A stretch of DNA of 42,698 nucleotides from Myxococcales bacterium (lineage in GTDB: Bacteria; Lernaellota; Lernaellaia; Lernaellales; Lernaellaceae), in NCBI GenBank assembly GCA_012517325.1, contig JAAYVF010000124.1:1-42698 (forward strand). The letters run 5' to 3'. Of this stretch, positions 9,175 through 22,000 are shown in pieces. A program made the translations under genes and the position numbers. The stretch's first letter is position 1. Each line of letters begins with the position of its first letter. Under the pieces are notes generated by a model that saw nothing but the letters and a program-made list of their open reading frames with translations, was not told where the DNA came from and searched no databases.

Positions 9175-9684
9175 TCAGCGGTTTTGCGCCGCTAAAAAGG
9201 CGGCCAGCGCCTGGCGTTGGCCGGCGCTGAGGCTGCCGAAAAAGACGACTTTCGCCTCGATCATCACGGCTTGGGAATTCGGGTTCCGGCCGCGGTACGA
9301 CTGGCGCAACCGCTCGCCGAGCGCGGCGAAATCGGGCGCCGCTTCTTTCGATTCGTTTTCGAAGGCCAACTGGACCTGGCGATGCAAGCGGTAAAGCGCC
9401 AATGCGGCGGCGGTGTCAGCGGCCCGTTGCGCGCGCAATTCGCGTTGGAGATGTTCGGTGTCGACCGCCAGCATGTATTTCAGGGCGCCGAGCTGGTCGT
9501 CGTCGAGCTTCAGGGCGTCGCCCAGATAGGTCAGGTCGGTTCCCATTAATTCAAGGATGGCGAAAGGGGGCGCCGCCAGCGAGTCGGCGGCGTCGTCGTC
9601 ACCGCCGTACAGCAGCGGGCTAGCGCCGCAGAGAAGAAACATCAGGATCACGACCAGCCATTGTTTTTTTCCGGTGAAGCCCAT
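9175..9684 (-). CDS. Small exported helical protein, Spy/CpxP-like
   Basis: Protein of 169 residues. ATG at 9684 is chosen over the GTG at 9690 because GCGGAGG lies at a proper distance from the ATG but touches the GTG. A signal peptide (KKQWLVVILMFLLCGASPL) is followed by a short acidic GGDDDAADS and then a mostly helical, charged domain. Two short motifs, LKLDDDQLGALKYML and GSLSAGQRQALAAFL, resemble the LTxxQ motifs of the Spy/CpxP/ZraP group of periplasmic chaperones and metal-stress proteins. The assignment is by motif only. It converges on the FGE-like gene, with 12 bases between stops. Confidence 0.65.
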   Translation of the reverse strand: MGFTGKKQWLVVILMFLLCGASPLLYGGDDDAADSLAAPPFAILELMGTDLTYLGDALKLDDDQLGALKYMLAVDTEHLQRELRAQRAADTAAALALYRLHRQVQLAFENESKEAAPDFAALGERLRQSYRGRNPNSQAVMIEAKVVFFGSLSAGQRQALAAFLAAQNR

Positions 9685-9797
9685 GTTCACCTCCGCTTAC
9701 TCCAGAGATCCTCGATTTCAAACTACCGCTAATGGGCGGCGATCTCCGTCGCGTTTGTGTCTTAAACGGTATCCGACGGTATCCGTCTCGCGGCGTG

Positions 9798-9826
9798 AAA
9801 AAAGCCGGGACCCGCCGGACCCCGGC
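9798..9826 (-). terminator. Terminator of the EF-hand gene
   Basis: On the minus strand a GC-rich hairpin (outer stem 9804-9809 with 9821-9826, with further internal pairing) is followed by T6 (A6 at 9798-9803 on plus). It starts about 10 bases after the EF-hand stop codon. Confidence 0.8.
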
Positions 9827-9836
9827 CATCGACGGG

Positions 9837-10355
9837 CTAAATCTCGATCGACAGGTTTTGTTTTTCCTGTTCGGCCGTCGACGTCAGATACGCATTCAAG
9901 GATTCCAACAGGTTCTTGGTGGCGGTGGTGGTCGCCGTCGTCGATTCGGTGCTGGAAGTCGAGTCCTCCTCGTCCTCTTCCTCACTGAGCGTTTCCGCCA
10001 GCAACTGGGCCAGACTCACCTTGTTGAGCTCGGTGTTGGAGCCGATGCCCGCCAGGTTGTTGGCCTGGGCTTTCATGTTTTCCTCGAACTTCTTGTACTG
10101 GGTCTCGTGCTCGTCCTTGGTGATGACCCCGTCGCCGTTGGAATCGACCTCGGAAAACAGGTCATCAATGTCGGGCGCTTCGCCGTTGGGTCCCGCCGGC
10201 GCGTCGGCCATGAAGTCTTCCAGTTCGCTTTTCGTGACCTGACCGTCGCCGTCGGCATCCATCTTGTTCCACATTTCGTCCGAACTCATTTTCGGCGGAC
10301 GACTCATGGCCCCCACGGACATCTGGCCGGTGACCCCGGAAATTGACGATACCAT
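9837..10355 (-). CDS. EF-hand calcium-binding protein
   Basis: Protein of 172 residues. The start ATG at 10355 has AGGAGG six bases upstream; the open frame extends further but without ribosome-binding support. Two EF-hand loops are clear: DADGDGQVTKSE and DSNGDGVITKDE, both with acidic residues at loop positions 1, 3, 5 and 12. The C-terminal half has an acidic run (EEEDEED), a Ser/Thr-rich low-complexity stretch, and a helical end. No signal peptide is seen. This architecture (Ser/Gly/Met-rich N-terminus, an EF-hand pair, Thr-rich stretch) is common in small EF-hand proteins of deltaproteobacteria and relatives; partner and role are unknown. Confidence 0.85.
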   Translation of the reverse strand: MVSSISGVTGQMSVGAMSRPPKMSSDEMWNKMDADGDGQVTKSELEDFMADAPAGPNGEAPDIDDLFSEVDSNGDGVITKDEHETQYKKFEENMKAQANNLAGIGSNTELNKVSLAQLLAETLSEEEDEEDSTSSTESTTATTTATKNLLESLNAYLTSTAEQEKQNLSIEI

Positions 10356-10467
10356 CCTCTGCCTCCTTTCGTTGGATGAAATGGCGGGAGCCGGAAAAGG
10401 TGAAACCAAACTACCTTGGAGGAATCGATTCTCGGACGCTTTTCACTCCGATCCGGCCCCTGTTCAT

Positions 10468-10490
10468 GATCAAACATCGGTAGTTTGATC
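10468..10490. repeat. Inverted repeat GATCAAAC-N7-GTTTGATC
   Basis: Perfect 8-bp arms (10468-10475 and 10483-10490) around a 7-base centre. It sits between divergent genes and could be an operator or a weak hairpin; the following T run is too short for a firm terminator. Confidence 0.6.
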
Positions 10491-10514
10491 GATTTTCTCC
10501 GTTGTGAATGTGTA

Positions 10515-10567
10515 TCTCTTTGTGGGGCTTCGGCATTTCGGCCGGGATACAGAGCGACACAAAGAGA
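10515..10567. repeat. 10-bp inverted repeat enclosing a GC-rich hairpin; possible structured leader
   Basis: Arms 10515-10524 and 10558-10567 (TCTCTTTGTG and its complement) are perfect and enclose 33 bases that can themselves pair (GGC...GCC). Immediately downstream is ACGCAAAGCTA, which resembles the conserved core of the GEMM-I (cyclic-di-GMP) riboswitch, but the remaining GEMM elements do not fit, so I do not call a riboswitch. Confidence 0.45.
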
Positions 10568-10804
10568 AACGCAAAGCTAACTGACGTAATCGGTCGCTCA
10601 CGTCATTGTTTTCCCGAGCGAAGGCAACGTCCGGGCCGCCGGCGTCCCGGGGGCTCCCCAACCCCACAAACCGGCGGACCGTGCCGTTGCACAGGCGAGC
10701 GGCGGCAGGCATTGGAAAGCCGCCGCCGATTTGAGACAATCAATTGCCGCCACCGGCGTCGAGACGAAATCGACGCGGCGCGGCCATCGACGGAGACGCT
10801 GTTG

Positions 10805-11545
10805 ATGGAGAGTCTGGAAAAAAACCGGTTGTTGCTGATCGAGGATGACAACAAGCTGGCCCAGGTCGTGCGCGAATACCTCGAAACAAACGGTTTCCGG
10901 GTACAAATCGAAGGACGAGGCGACCGGGCCGTTCAACGGATCATCGACGAAAATCCCGATTTGGTGATTTTGGACATCATGCTGCCGGGCAAGGACGGCT
11001 TGACCGTCTGTCGCGAAGTGCGGCCGCATTACCATGGGCCGGTGCTCATGTTGACCGCGCGCGGCGAGGAAACCGACGAGATCGTCGGGCTGGAAGTCGG
11101 CGCCGACGATTACATGGCCAAGCCGGTCCGGCCGCGGCTGCTGCTCTCCCGCCTGCAGGCCCTCTTGCGGCGCGCCGCCGCGACGCCGATCACGTCGACC
11201 GATCCCGCCGCCGTTTTCGGCGAGGTATCGATGATTCCCCAGCGGATTGAGATCGGCACCCTGATCGTCGACGCCGGCAACCGGGTGGTCCACCACCACG
11301 GCGAGCCGGTCGAGATGACCACTTCCGAATTCGATTTGTTGTGGCTGCTCGCCCGGCACGCCGGGCAGATACTGACGCGCGAACATATTTATACGCGCCT
11401 GCGCGGCATCGACTACGACGGGCTGGACCGGTCGATCGATCTGCGCATCGCCCGGTTGCGGAAAAAGCTCGGTGACGACGGCAAGCTGCCGCAGCTCATC
11501 AAATCGGTGCGCGGCGTCGGCTACCTGTTGGTGAAGGATCCATGA
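10805..11545 (+). CDS. OmpR-family response regulator (RstA/CpxR-like)
   Basis: Protein of 246 residues. Receiver domain: acidic pair EDD at 13-15, phosphoacceptor Asp57 in LVILDIMLPGKDG, Thr84 and Lys106 (YMAKPV). After a linker of about 20 residues a winged-helix DNA-binding domain covers roughly 148-243 (TTSEFDLLWLLARHAGQILTREHIY; RSIDLRIARLRKKLGDD; IKSVRGVGYLL). Start ATG 10805 has GGAG about 8-10 bases upstream; the longer open frame upstream has no domain. Its stop overlaps the kinase start (ATGA), so the two are translationally coupled. The likely target is the GTTAC repeat array before the efflux operon. Confidence 0.93.
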   Translation: MESLEKNRLLLIEDDNKLAQVVREYLETNGFRVQIEGRGDRAVQRIIDENPDLVILDIMLPGKDGLTVCREVRPHYHGPVLMLTARGEETDEIVGLEVGADDYMAKPVRPRLLLSRLQALLRRAAATPITSTDPAAVFGEVSMIPQRIEIGTLIVDAGNRVVHHHGEPVEMTTSEFDLLWLLARHAGQILTREHIYTRLRGIDYDGLDRSIDLRIARLRKKLGDDGKLPQLIKSVRGVGYLLVKDP

Positions 11546-14500
11546 GACGGCTCTTCCTGCAAATTTCGCTCGGCATTCTGTTTACGCTGGCCGTTTCCTT
11601 TTTTCTTTCCTCGCTGATCGTCAAGTCCCGCATCGATCGCGATTTTCACCGCGGCCTGCCTCCCGGTTCCGCCGATACCTATCTTTTCGGCCTGCTGGCC
11701 GCCGACCTGGAGAAGCTGGGACCGGAAGAACAGCGCGCGGCGGTGCGGAATTTCCAATCGCGGTTTCCGTTTCCCATTCAATTGCTGGAGAATACCTCTA
11801 GCCTGGAACCCGAGCTCCGGAATCGCCTGGCGCAAGGCTTCCCCGAAGGCGGCCACTCGGATCGCGGCCCGCTGATGTATCTGCCCTTGCGCAACAGCCC
11901 GCAGGTGCTGGCTGTCGGACCGATAATGCGGCACGGGCCGGTGCCGTTCAGTCACCTGTGGATGTCGCTGCTCAGCACCTTGCCGATCGTGATCCTGGTC
12001 GGATTCGTGCTGGCGTATCCGGTCGTCCGCCGGCTGAAAATCCTGGAGGTCGCGGCGGCACGGATCGGCGAGGGCGATTTGTCGGCGCGCGCTCATATGG
12101 CTTCGTCCGACGCGATCGGCAGCCTGGCCGCGCGTTTCAATTGGATGGCCGAACGACTGCAGAGCCTGCTGGAAGGCCAGCGCCACCTCTTGCAGGCGGT
12201 ATCGCACGAATTGCGCACGCCGATCTCGCGGATCGGCTTTCAACTGGAAATCCTTTCCCAGGCGACCGACGAGGAAATCCGCGCGGTCCGCGTCGCGGCG
12301 ATCGAGGCGGAACTAGACGAACTGGCGAAACTCGTCGACGAATTGTTGCTGTTCAGCCGGCTGGATCGCGAAAAACCGGGTTTGGATCGCAAGCCGATCG
12401 TCGTCGGCGATGTCGTCAGCCAGGTGGTCAACCAACTCACCAAGGTGCCGACGCATCCGACCGTCAACATCGTCCGCAACCACGAGCAAGCCGCCATCGC
12501 CGCCGTCAACGAGCGCTATTTCCGGCGGGCGTTGCAAAACGTCATCGGCAATGCGATTCGCTACGCCGACAAACAGGTGATCGTCACGATCCGGCGCAAT
12601 GATACCCTATTAAGTATTGAAGTCAGCGATGACGGTCCGGGCGTCCCGGAATTTGAGCGGAGACGAATCTTCGAGCCGTTCACCCGCCTGGACAACAGCC
12701 GCAGCCGCGATTCCGGCGGCGTCGGTCTGGGTCTGGCGATCGTCAAGCGGATCATGGAAGGCTGCGGCGGCGCCGTCGAGGTCGGCGAGGCGGAAATCGG
12801 CGGCGCGAAATTCATTTTGACCTGGCCGGTTAGCTGAAAAATATAAGCAAATCAATAAATTCCCCCATTTTGTTACAATCGGTTACTCGCGGGTACTAAA
12901 TCCCAATAGAAAAAATATGACCGGCTTCTAGTATGCCTCTCGTGATCGGTTACAGGAGGCATGACGCCAGATGAATTGTCAAAAATTATTCACCTCCCTG
13001 GTTTTTGCCCTGGGATTGATCGCCTCGGCCGCCGTCGCCGGCGCCGCCGAATTGACCTTGAATGAGGCGATTCAGACTGCTTTGCGGCGGAATCCCACCG
13101 TCCAGGCGGCGCAACTTCAGGCGACCGCGGGCGCCTGGTCGGTCGGCGAGGCGGCGGCCGGCTGGTTGCCGCGGTTGTCGTTCGATTCGAGTTGGTCGCG
13201 GCCCGACGACCAAACTTATGACGATGCCGATCAGCAGTACCAAGCTGCGAAACGCGCGGGCTCGGAAACCGAACGCACACTCTGGCGCGACAACTATTCC
13301 AGTTCGCTGGTCGCTTCTCAACCGATCTTCAACGGCGGCGCCGAATATTGCGGCTTGCGCATCGCGCTGAGCCAGCGCGAGGCGGCCCGTTTTGCCGCGG
13401 CCGATGCGCGATTGCAGGCGATCCGCGATGTCACCGTGGCCTTTTTCGGTGTTCAGCAGACGGAGGCTTTGTGGAAGGCCGCCAAGGAGACCCTGGCTTG
13501 GGCGAAGGAATCGTTGGCGTTGTACCGAAAAAGGTTCGAACTGGGACAATCCGCGTCGCCCGAGGTGCTGCGCTGGGAAGCCGAGGAGGCCCAGGCGGAG
13601 AGCGATCTGGCCGTGGCGGAAAACGACTATCGGCAGGCGCTGATGGATCTGGCGCAGGCGATCGGGTTGCCGCCGTCCGAGGCGGTCGTCCTGCCGCCGG
13701 CCGAGGAGCGGATCGACGCGAAGTCCTGGCAACGATCGGCCGAGATTCTGGCCGCCGCGGAACCGGCCACGGCCGCTTGGGATCGGCACCCGTTGCGGCG
13801 GCAGCAGCAAGAGACGACGAAACAGGCGGAAATCCAGCATTGGCAGGGAATCGGCTCGTTTCTGCCGTCGGTGAACGCGACTTTCCAATACAACTGGGCG
13901 ACCAACGACACCCTGGCGCTCGACGACCGCACTTCGTGGACGGCGGGGGTCGGCGTGGAGATCCCGCTCTTCCAGGGGCTCAAGGCCCTTAGCGGCGAAC
14001 GGAAAACCGCCGCTGAATTGCAGGCCCGGCGGTGGACGGAAAACGCGGAGCGTTGGGCGTTTCAACGACGTGGGCAGGCGGCGTTTCTGCAGTTGAAGTC
14101 CGCGCGGTTGCGGATCGTGGCTTCCGAACGGGCACGCGAACAGGCGAAGGCCAATCAGGATCTCGTCCGTCAGCGGTTGCAGGTCGGGCTGGACGCCAAT
14201 CTCCAACTGTTGGATGCGCAAAAAGCCTACCGGACCGCCCAGGCCGGTCTGATTCAGGCGGTCGGCGATTTTCAGATCGCGCTGGCCGAATGGGATTACG
14301 TAACCGCGGTGGCGTCCGGCGACTGACGGCCGGCTGCGACCGCTTTTGAGGTGTGCGATGAAAAGGCAACGTTTGTTGGTTTGGTCCCTGATGTTCGCCC
14401 TGCTGGTGGTCATCGGCTCGGTCTGCTGGTACTGCCAGGCGTCCGGTGCGCCCAAAGTCCTGTATCAGCTCTCCAAGGTCGATCGCGGCGACATCGCCGC

Positions 14501-17500
14501 CAAGGTCACCGCCAGCGGCACCGTTTCGGCGCTAGTGACGGTCGAGGTCGGCAGCCAGGTTTCCGGCCGGATCCAGACTCTGCTGGTCGATTACAATTCG
14601 CCGGTGAAGAAGGGGCAGGTTTTGGCCACGATCGATCCGCAACTATTTCAAGCGGCGGTGGAGCAATCCAGCGCCAACCATACCGCGGCGGAGGCGCGGC
14701 TGACCCAGGCGACCGTCGCGGCGCAGGAAGCGGAACGATTGTACCGCCGGACTCGCGACCTGGCGGAGAACAAACTGGCGTCGACGGCCGACCTGGAAAC
14801 GGCCGAGGCATCCTGGAACAAGGCCAAGGCCGAGGTGGCGGCGGTCAAGGCCGAATTGAAACAGGCCAACGCCGCCCTCCATCAGGCGTTGGTCAACCTC
14901 GAGTACACCCGCATCGTTTCGCCGATCGACGGCGTGGTCATTTCGCGGGATATCGATCTGGGCCAAACGGTGGCCGCGTCTTTTCAGGCGCCGGTACTGT
15001 TCACCATCGCCGAGGATCTGCGGCGCATGCAGGTCGATGCGAACGTCGCCGAGGCCGATGTCGGCAAGCTGAAGGCCGGCATGGCGGCCCAATTCATCGT
15101 CGACGCCTTTCCGGAAACGCCGTTCCAGGGGATCGTGCGACAGGTGCGCCTGGCCCCGCAGACGAACCAGAACGTGGTGACCTACGATGCGGTGGTCGAC
15201 GTGAAAAACGATCCGCCCAAGCTCATGCCCGGCATGACCGCCAACGTCACCTTCGTTTACGACGAGCGTAAAAACGTGCTGCGGATTCCCAATACCGCTC
15301 TGCGTTACCGGCCGGCGGCCGACGAAAAAGTGGCCTCGACCGGCCATGCCGCCGCCGCGGAAGGCAACGCGGGCTCCTCCGACTGCGACGGTGATTGCCG
15401 TTCCCTCTGGGTACTGCGGCGGCAACTTCCGGAAGCGGTTCGGGTGCAACTCGGTTTGTCCGACGGGGCCTACACCGAGATCGTGAAGGGCGAATTGCAT
15501 GAAGGCGATCAGTTGATTACCGGCAAGATCGGCGAGGAAAAATCGAAGAGCGCGGACAAAGGCGCCAATCACGGGGGCCCGCCGCGGCCGTTTTAGGAGT
15601 GTGCCATGAACGAAGATCGTCCCGTCGTCCGCATCGAACAGGTCGACAAGGTTTACCGGGTCGGCGAGGTCGATGTGCCCGCGTTGCGGGGAATCGATCT
15701 GGACATTTTCTCCGGGGAATTTCTCACCATCATGGGTGCCTCGGGTTCGGGCAAATCGACCCTGATGAACATTCTGGGCTGCCTGGATCGACCCACCAGC
15801 GGCCATTACCACCTGATGGATCGCGACGTCGCCGGCCTCAACCGGCGCGAATTGGCGGCGGTCCGCTGCCGGACGCTGGGGTTCATTTTTCAAAGCTTCA
15901 ACCTGCTCCCGCGCACCACGGCGCAGGAGAACGTCGAACTGCCCTTGTACTACGCCGGGGTGCCGGCCGCGCGCCGGCGGACCCTGGCCCGGGAGGCGCT
16001 GGAACGCGTCGGACTGGCCGACCGCATCCGCCACCGGCCGAATCAATTGTCCGGCGGCCAGCAGCAGCGCGTCGCCATCGCCCGGGCGCTCGTCAATTCG
16101 CCGCGCCTGATCCTGGCCGACGAACCCACCGGCAACCTCGATTCGCGCACCAGCATCGAGATCATGGGCTTGTTTCAAAGCCTCGGCGAAACCGGCATCA
16201 CCCTGGTGCTCGTCACCCACGAACCCGACATCGCGCGTTACGCCTCGCGGGTCGTGCGGATGAAGGACGGCCGGATTCAAAAGGAATGGCGGCAACAGCC
16301 GCTGCTCGCCGGCCACGAACCGGTGTCGGAAGCGGGAGATACGGAATCATGAATCCCTTGTTAGCCGTGCCGACCGCCTTGCGGGCGCTGGCCCGCAATA
16401 AGATGCGGTCGTTCCTGACCACCCTGGGCATCATCATCGGTGTGGCGGCGGTCATCGCGGTGGTTTCGATCGGCGAGGGTGCGAAGGCGCAGGTCATTTC
16501 CTCGTTCCAATCGATGGGCACCAATCTGGTCATCATCCTGCCCGGCTCGTCGAAGACGGGCGGCATGCGCGGCGGCTTCGGCTCGATGGTGACCATCACC
16601 TGGGACGACTACAAGGCGATCCATCAGGAAGTGCCCGGCGTGCGCTATTTGTCGCCCTCGCTGCGGTCGAGCGGCACGCTGATCGGCGAAGGCCAGAACT
16701 GGACCACCTCGGTGACCGGCGTTTCGCCGGAATATTTCGGCATTCGCGAATGGTCCGTCGCGCAGGGCGACTTGTTTTCGCAGTCGGATCTCGATTCCGG
16801 CAACAAAGTCGTCGTGCTGGGGCAGACCGTCGCGGACGAGCTGTTCGGCGCCAACGCCACGCCGGTGGGGCAGATCGTGCGGCTCAATTCCATCCCGTAC
16901 CAGGTGATCGGGGTGATGGCGAAAAAGGGCCAGTCGCCGATGGGGCAGGACTACGACGACGAGGTTTTCATCCCTTACACGACATTTCTCGCCAAGGTGC
17001 AGGGCGGCTTGCAGAAATACATCGGCGGCGCGGTGATGGTCGGCGTCGAAGCGGCCGACAAGGTGACGGCGGTTCAGGACGAGATCATTCAGTTGCTGCG
17101 GTCGCGCCATCACCTGACGGCCGACGAAGACGACGATTTTTCGGTGCGCAATTTCGACGAGGTCGCCAACGCGATGGAGTCCAGCGCCCAGACGCTGATG
17201 TACCTGCTGGCTTCGGTCGCCGCCGTTTCGCTGCTGGTCGGCGGCATCGGCATCATGAACATCATGCTGGTCAGCGTCACCGAACGGACGCGCGAAATCG
17301 GCTTGCGGGCGGCGGTCGGCGCCGCGCCGCAGCAGATCCTCTGGCAGTTTCTGGTCGAGGCGTTTTCGCTTTCGCTGATCGGCGGCCTGCTGGGCGTGGC
17401 CCTCGGCCTGTTTCTGGCCAGCCGGCTCGCGGCATCTTTCGGCTGGCCGTTTCTGATGCAGGTGCAGGTGATCGCCATTTCGATCGGCTTCAGCGCGCTG

Positions 17501-20500
17501 GTTGGCATCGGATTCGGCCTTTACCCGGCGTACAAGGCTTCGCGCCTCGATCCGATCGAATCGCTACGGTACGAATGAAAACGGCCCCACTGAAGGGGCC
17601 GTTTCATTAGTCAAATCAATATCCTGAACGCATCCGCCCATTCGGGTGTCTTCGCGGGTGATAATCAAATATTTTATCCTAATCGCGGTTTTTCGCTGCA
17701 TCGGCGCCAATCCGTCCTTATCCTTGCGCTACAAGGAACGAACCGGAAGATGAGTCCCATGAAGCCACGTTTGCAGGCATTTCTTCAACGGTTGCGCGGT
17801 ATTCCGATTGAAACCGACCTGAAACCTTACCGAAAAGACCTGGTGTTCGTCCGGCGACGCCGGGATGAAATGCGCCGTGAAGACGATGACTCGTTGCGCG
17901 CGCTGGCCGCCGAATTGAAACGGCGGGCTCGCGCCGGCGAAGACGAAAATGGATTGTTGATCGACACTTTTGCGCTGGCCGGCGAAGCGGCGCGGCGGAC
18001 GATTGGCCTGGAACCCTTCGACGAGCAGATTCTGGCCGGTCTGGCGATGAGCCGGGGCCGGTTGGCGGAAATGCAGACCGGCGAAGGCAAGACCCTGGCG
18101 GCGGTCTTGCCGGCCGCCTGGCGCGCGTTTTCCGGTGCCGGGGTTCACGTGCTCACGCACAACGACTACCTGGCGCGGCGCGACGCCCGCTGGATGGGAC
18201 CGATCTATCGTTTTCTCGGGCTCGCGGTCGGCGTCATCCAGGAAGGTATGACCGCGGCCGACCGGCGGCACGCTTATCGATGCGACATCACTTACGTCAC
18301 GGCGCGCGAGGCCGGTTTCGATTATCTGCGCGACCAACTCGTCTTTTCGCCCGCGGAAACGGCACACCGTGAGTTACATTTCGCCATTGTGGACGAGGCC
18401 GACTCCCTATTGATCGACGATGCGCGGGTGCCGCTGGTCATTGCGGGTGCGCGCGGGGCGCGGCCGGCGAGCGCGCGGCGCATGGCGGAACTGGTCGGTG
18501 AACTGCGCCGGGGCGAGGACTACGACCTCGACGAATACGGCCGCAACGTTTTTTTCACCGAGGCGGGGCTCGATCGCGCCGAGTCGGCGTTGGGCGCCGG
18601 CCGGTTGCACGATCCGCCCAACCAGGCGCTGCTGACCGAACTGAACCTGGCCCTGCACGCCGCGGTGCTTCTGCGGCGCGATGTCGATTACCTGGTCCGG
18701 GAAGGGCGGATCGAGCTGGTCGACGAATTCACCGGCCGAGTGGCGCAAAACCGCCAGTGGCCCGACGGTTTGCAGGCCGCGCTGGAGGCCAAGGAGGGGC
18801 TCGATCCGCGACCGGACGGTTCGATTCTCGGTTCGATCACCTTGCTGCATTTTCTGCGGCTGTACCCCTGCCTGGCCGGAATGACGGCCACCGCGCAACC
18901 CGCGGCGGAGGAACTCAAGCAATTCTACGATCTGGCGGTCGCCGTGATTCCGCCGCATCGGCTGTGTATCCGCCGCGATCTTCCCGACCGGGTATTCACC
19001 CATCGCGAAGCCAAGCTGGCGGCGCTGACGGCGGAAATCCGAGGTGTTCAGGCGAGCGGCCGGCCGGTGCTGGTCGGGACGACGAGCGTGAAGGAATCGG
19101 AGGAACTGGCGACGACGTTGCGGCAGGCGGGCGTGGCTTGTCGGGTTCTCAACGCGAAAAACGACGAACGCGAGGCGGAAATCATCGCCGGGGCGGGCGC
19201 GCTGGGCGCGGTGACCATTTCCACCAACATGGCCGGGCGCGGCACCGATATCCGGTTGGGCGGCGCGGACGGATCCGACGGGGAACGCGTCACGGCGCTC
19301 GGCGGTTTGTACGTGATCGGCACCAACCGGCATGAAAGCCGGCGCATCGACGACCAACTGCGCGGCCGGGCTGGGCGGCAGGGCGACCCGGGCGAATCGC
19401 GCTTCTTCATCAGCCTCGAAGACGACCTGGCGACGCGGTTCGGCTTGGAAGGCCTGCTGCCGAAGAAACGGCGCGGCTGGCGCCGGGACGAACCGCTGGA
19501 CGACCCGGTGATCGCCTGGCGGGTCGCCCAGTTGCAACGAATCATCGAGGGACAGAACTTCGCCATCCGGCGCACCCTCTGGAAATACTCCATGCTCGTC
19601 GAGGAGCAGCGCGTCGAATGGCAGGCCCGGCGAACCGAGGTGCTGCACGGCCGTTTCGACTCGGTACTGGACGAGGAACCGACCCGGGAAAAATTCCGCG
19701 CCTTGCAACCGCGGGTCGGCGAATCCGTCTTACGCGAGGCGGAGCGGCGGCTCACGCTTTTCCACCTGGATGAACTCTGGCGCGAACATCTGGCGCGGAT
19801 CGCCGATCTGCGCGAGGGCATCCACCTGGCGCGTTACGGCAAGCAGGATCCCTGGATGGAATTTCAAAAGGAAATCGCGGCGGCTTTTTGGGAATTGGGC
19901 GATCAGGCCGCAGAGCGGGTCCGGGCCAGTTTTCTACAGGCGAAGGTCACGGCCGCCGGCATCGATCTGGAGAGCGAAGGTCTGCGTCGACCCTCCTCGA
20001 CCTGGACCTACCTGGTGAACGACGATCCGTTCGGCGACGAAATCGGCCGGTTTTTCCTCGGGCTGAAGAAAGCGGTGGTTGCGGCGGTGACCGGAAAGTA
20101 AATAATAATGGGGAATGCGGAATGTAAGAGCGGCTTGGCAGCCGCGATACCACTCATGCCGCAAGGAATAATGGGGAATGCGGAATAAAAAAATAGCCCT
20201 GCGAAATCGCGGGGCTTATTTATTTGGCAGTCCCAAGGGGAATCGAACCCCTGTTTCCGGCGTGAGAGGCCAGCGTCCTAACCGCTAGACGATGGGACCA
20301 TTCGGTGGGGCTCGTCGGGCCGGTTTCGCCCGGCCCGAGCGTCTGAGTGCCTTGGCTCCGGGCCAAGGATTCGAACCTCGACTGGCGGAGTCAGAGTCCG
20401 CTGTCCTACCATTAGACGAGCCCGGAATAATAAGGAGCAAAAAAGCAAGCGGTCTTATAATCGAGGGTACCGGGGATGTCAAGGCCAAAAAAAGCCGGGA

Positions 20501-21967
20501 ACCGAAAGGATGGGGCGATCCGAGGCGAAAAGGGGCGGATAAGGAACGAATTGGGTCGGATTTGGTATTGACAGCCAGGGGCACTCTTGCTACGCTCTTC
20601 GCCTCTGAATTTGAATGAATCTTCATTCATTGCATGGTTTCTTGCTTGTAGTGCACGCCGACGATCGCGACAACCCGATCGCCGGAACCGATTCCGAACG
20701 ATAGACGTCAAGCCGCCGGCCGTTGGCGCGGGCGGTTAGCGAAAAATTTCGTGTCTCGTTCAACAGCATTTGTATGCAGGAGGGATTTCAAATGGCAGAT
20801 GAAGTGAAAACCAATCTCGAAGGGAAAGTCTTCCCCGTTCCCGAACTGTTCAAGAAAAAGGCCTACATCAATTCGATTGAGATGTACAAAAAGATGTGGG
20901 AAGAATCGGTGAATAGCCCGGACACCTTCTGGGGCAAGATCGCCGAGGAATTCTGGTGGGCCAAGAAGTGGGACAAGGTTTACAACTGCGACTACAACAC
21001 CGTCAACCTTAAATGGTTCGAAGGCGGCAAGACCAACATCACCTACAACTGCCTGGACCGTCACCTGGCGACCCGCGGCGACCAACCGGCCATCATTTGG
21101 GAAGGCAACGAGCCCGGCGAGGAAAAAACCCTCACCTACAAGCAGTTGCACGCCGAAGTCTGCAAATTCGCCAACGTCCTGAAGAGCAAGGGCATCAAGA
21201 AGGGCGACCGCGTTTCGATCTACATGCCGATGACCCTCGAATTGCCGATCGCCATGATGGCTTGCGCCCGCATCGGCGCGATCCATAGCATCGTGTTCGG
21301 CGGCTTCTCGGCCGAAGCGCTGCGCGACCGCATTCTCGACAGTAAATGCCGCGCCCTGATCACCACCAACGCGGTGTTCCGCGGCAAGAAGATCGTCCCC
21401 CTGAAGGACGCGGCCGACGCGGCCATGCAGATGTGCGAAGAGCAGGGCCACAAGGTCGAATTCTGTGTCGTTTACAACCGCGTCGAGAACCCGACCCAGA
21501 TGAAAGCCGGCCGCGATTTCTGGTGGAACGAAATCATGCAGGGCGTTTCGGCGGAATGCCCGGCCGAAACGATGGACGCCGAGGATCCGTTGTTCATCCT
21601 CTACACCTCCGGCTCGACCGGCAAGCCCAAGGGCGTGCTGCATACCGTCGGCGGTTACATGGTGTACGTGGCGACCACCTTCAAGTACATCTTCGATTAT
21701 CATGACGGCGACGTGTTCTGGTGCACCGCGGACATCGGCTGGATCACCGGCCACTCCTACATCGTCTACGGTCCGCTGCTCAACGGCGCCAAGTCGGTCA
21801 TGTTCGAAGGCATCCCGAATTACCCGAATCCCGACCGCTTCTGGCAGATCGTCGAAAAGCTGAAGGTCAACATCTTCTACACCGCGCCGACCGCCATCCG
21901 CGCCATCGCGAAAGAGGGCGACGAGTGGGTGAAGAAGCACGACCTGTCCAGCCTGCAGCTCCTGGGT

Positions 21968-22000
<33 letters not shown>

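Larger units (their letters stand above)
10356..10804. other. Gene-free stretch with inverted repeats
   Basis: About 450 bases between the divergent EF-hand and response-regulator genes hold no convincing gene. Two inverted repeats are present (10468-10490 and 10515-10567), followed by a third small one at 10582-10605. Promoters for both directions must lie here, but no clear -35/-10 pair was found. Confidence 0.6.
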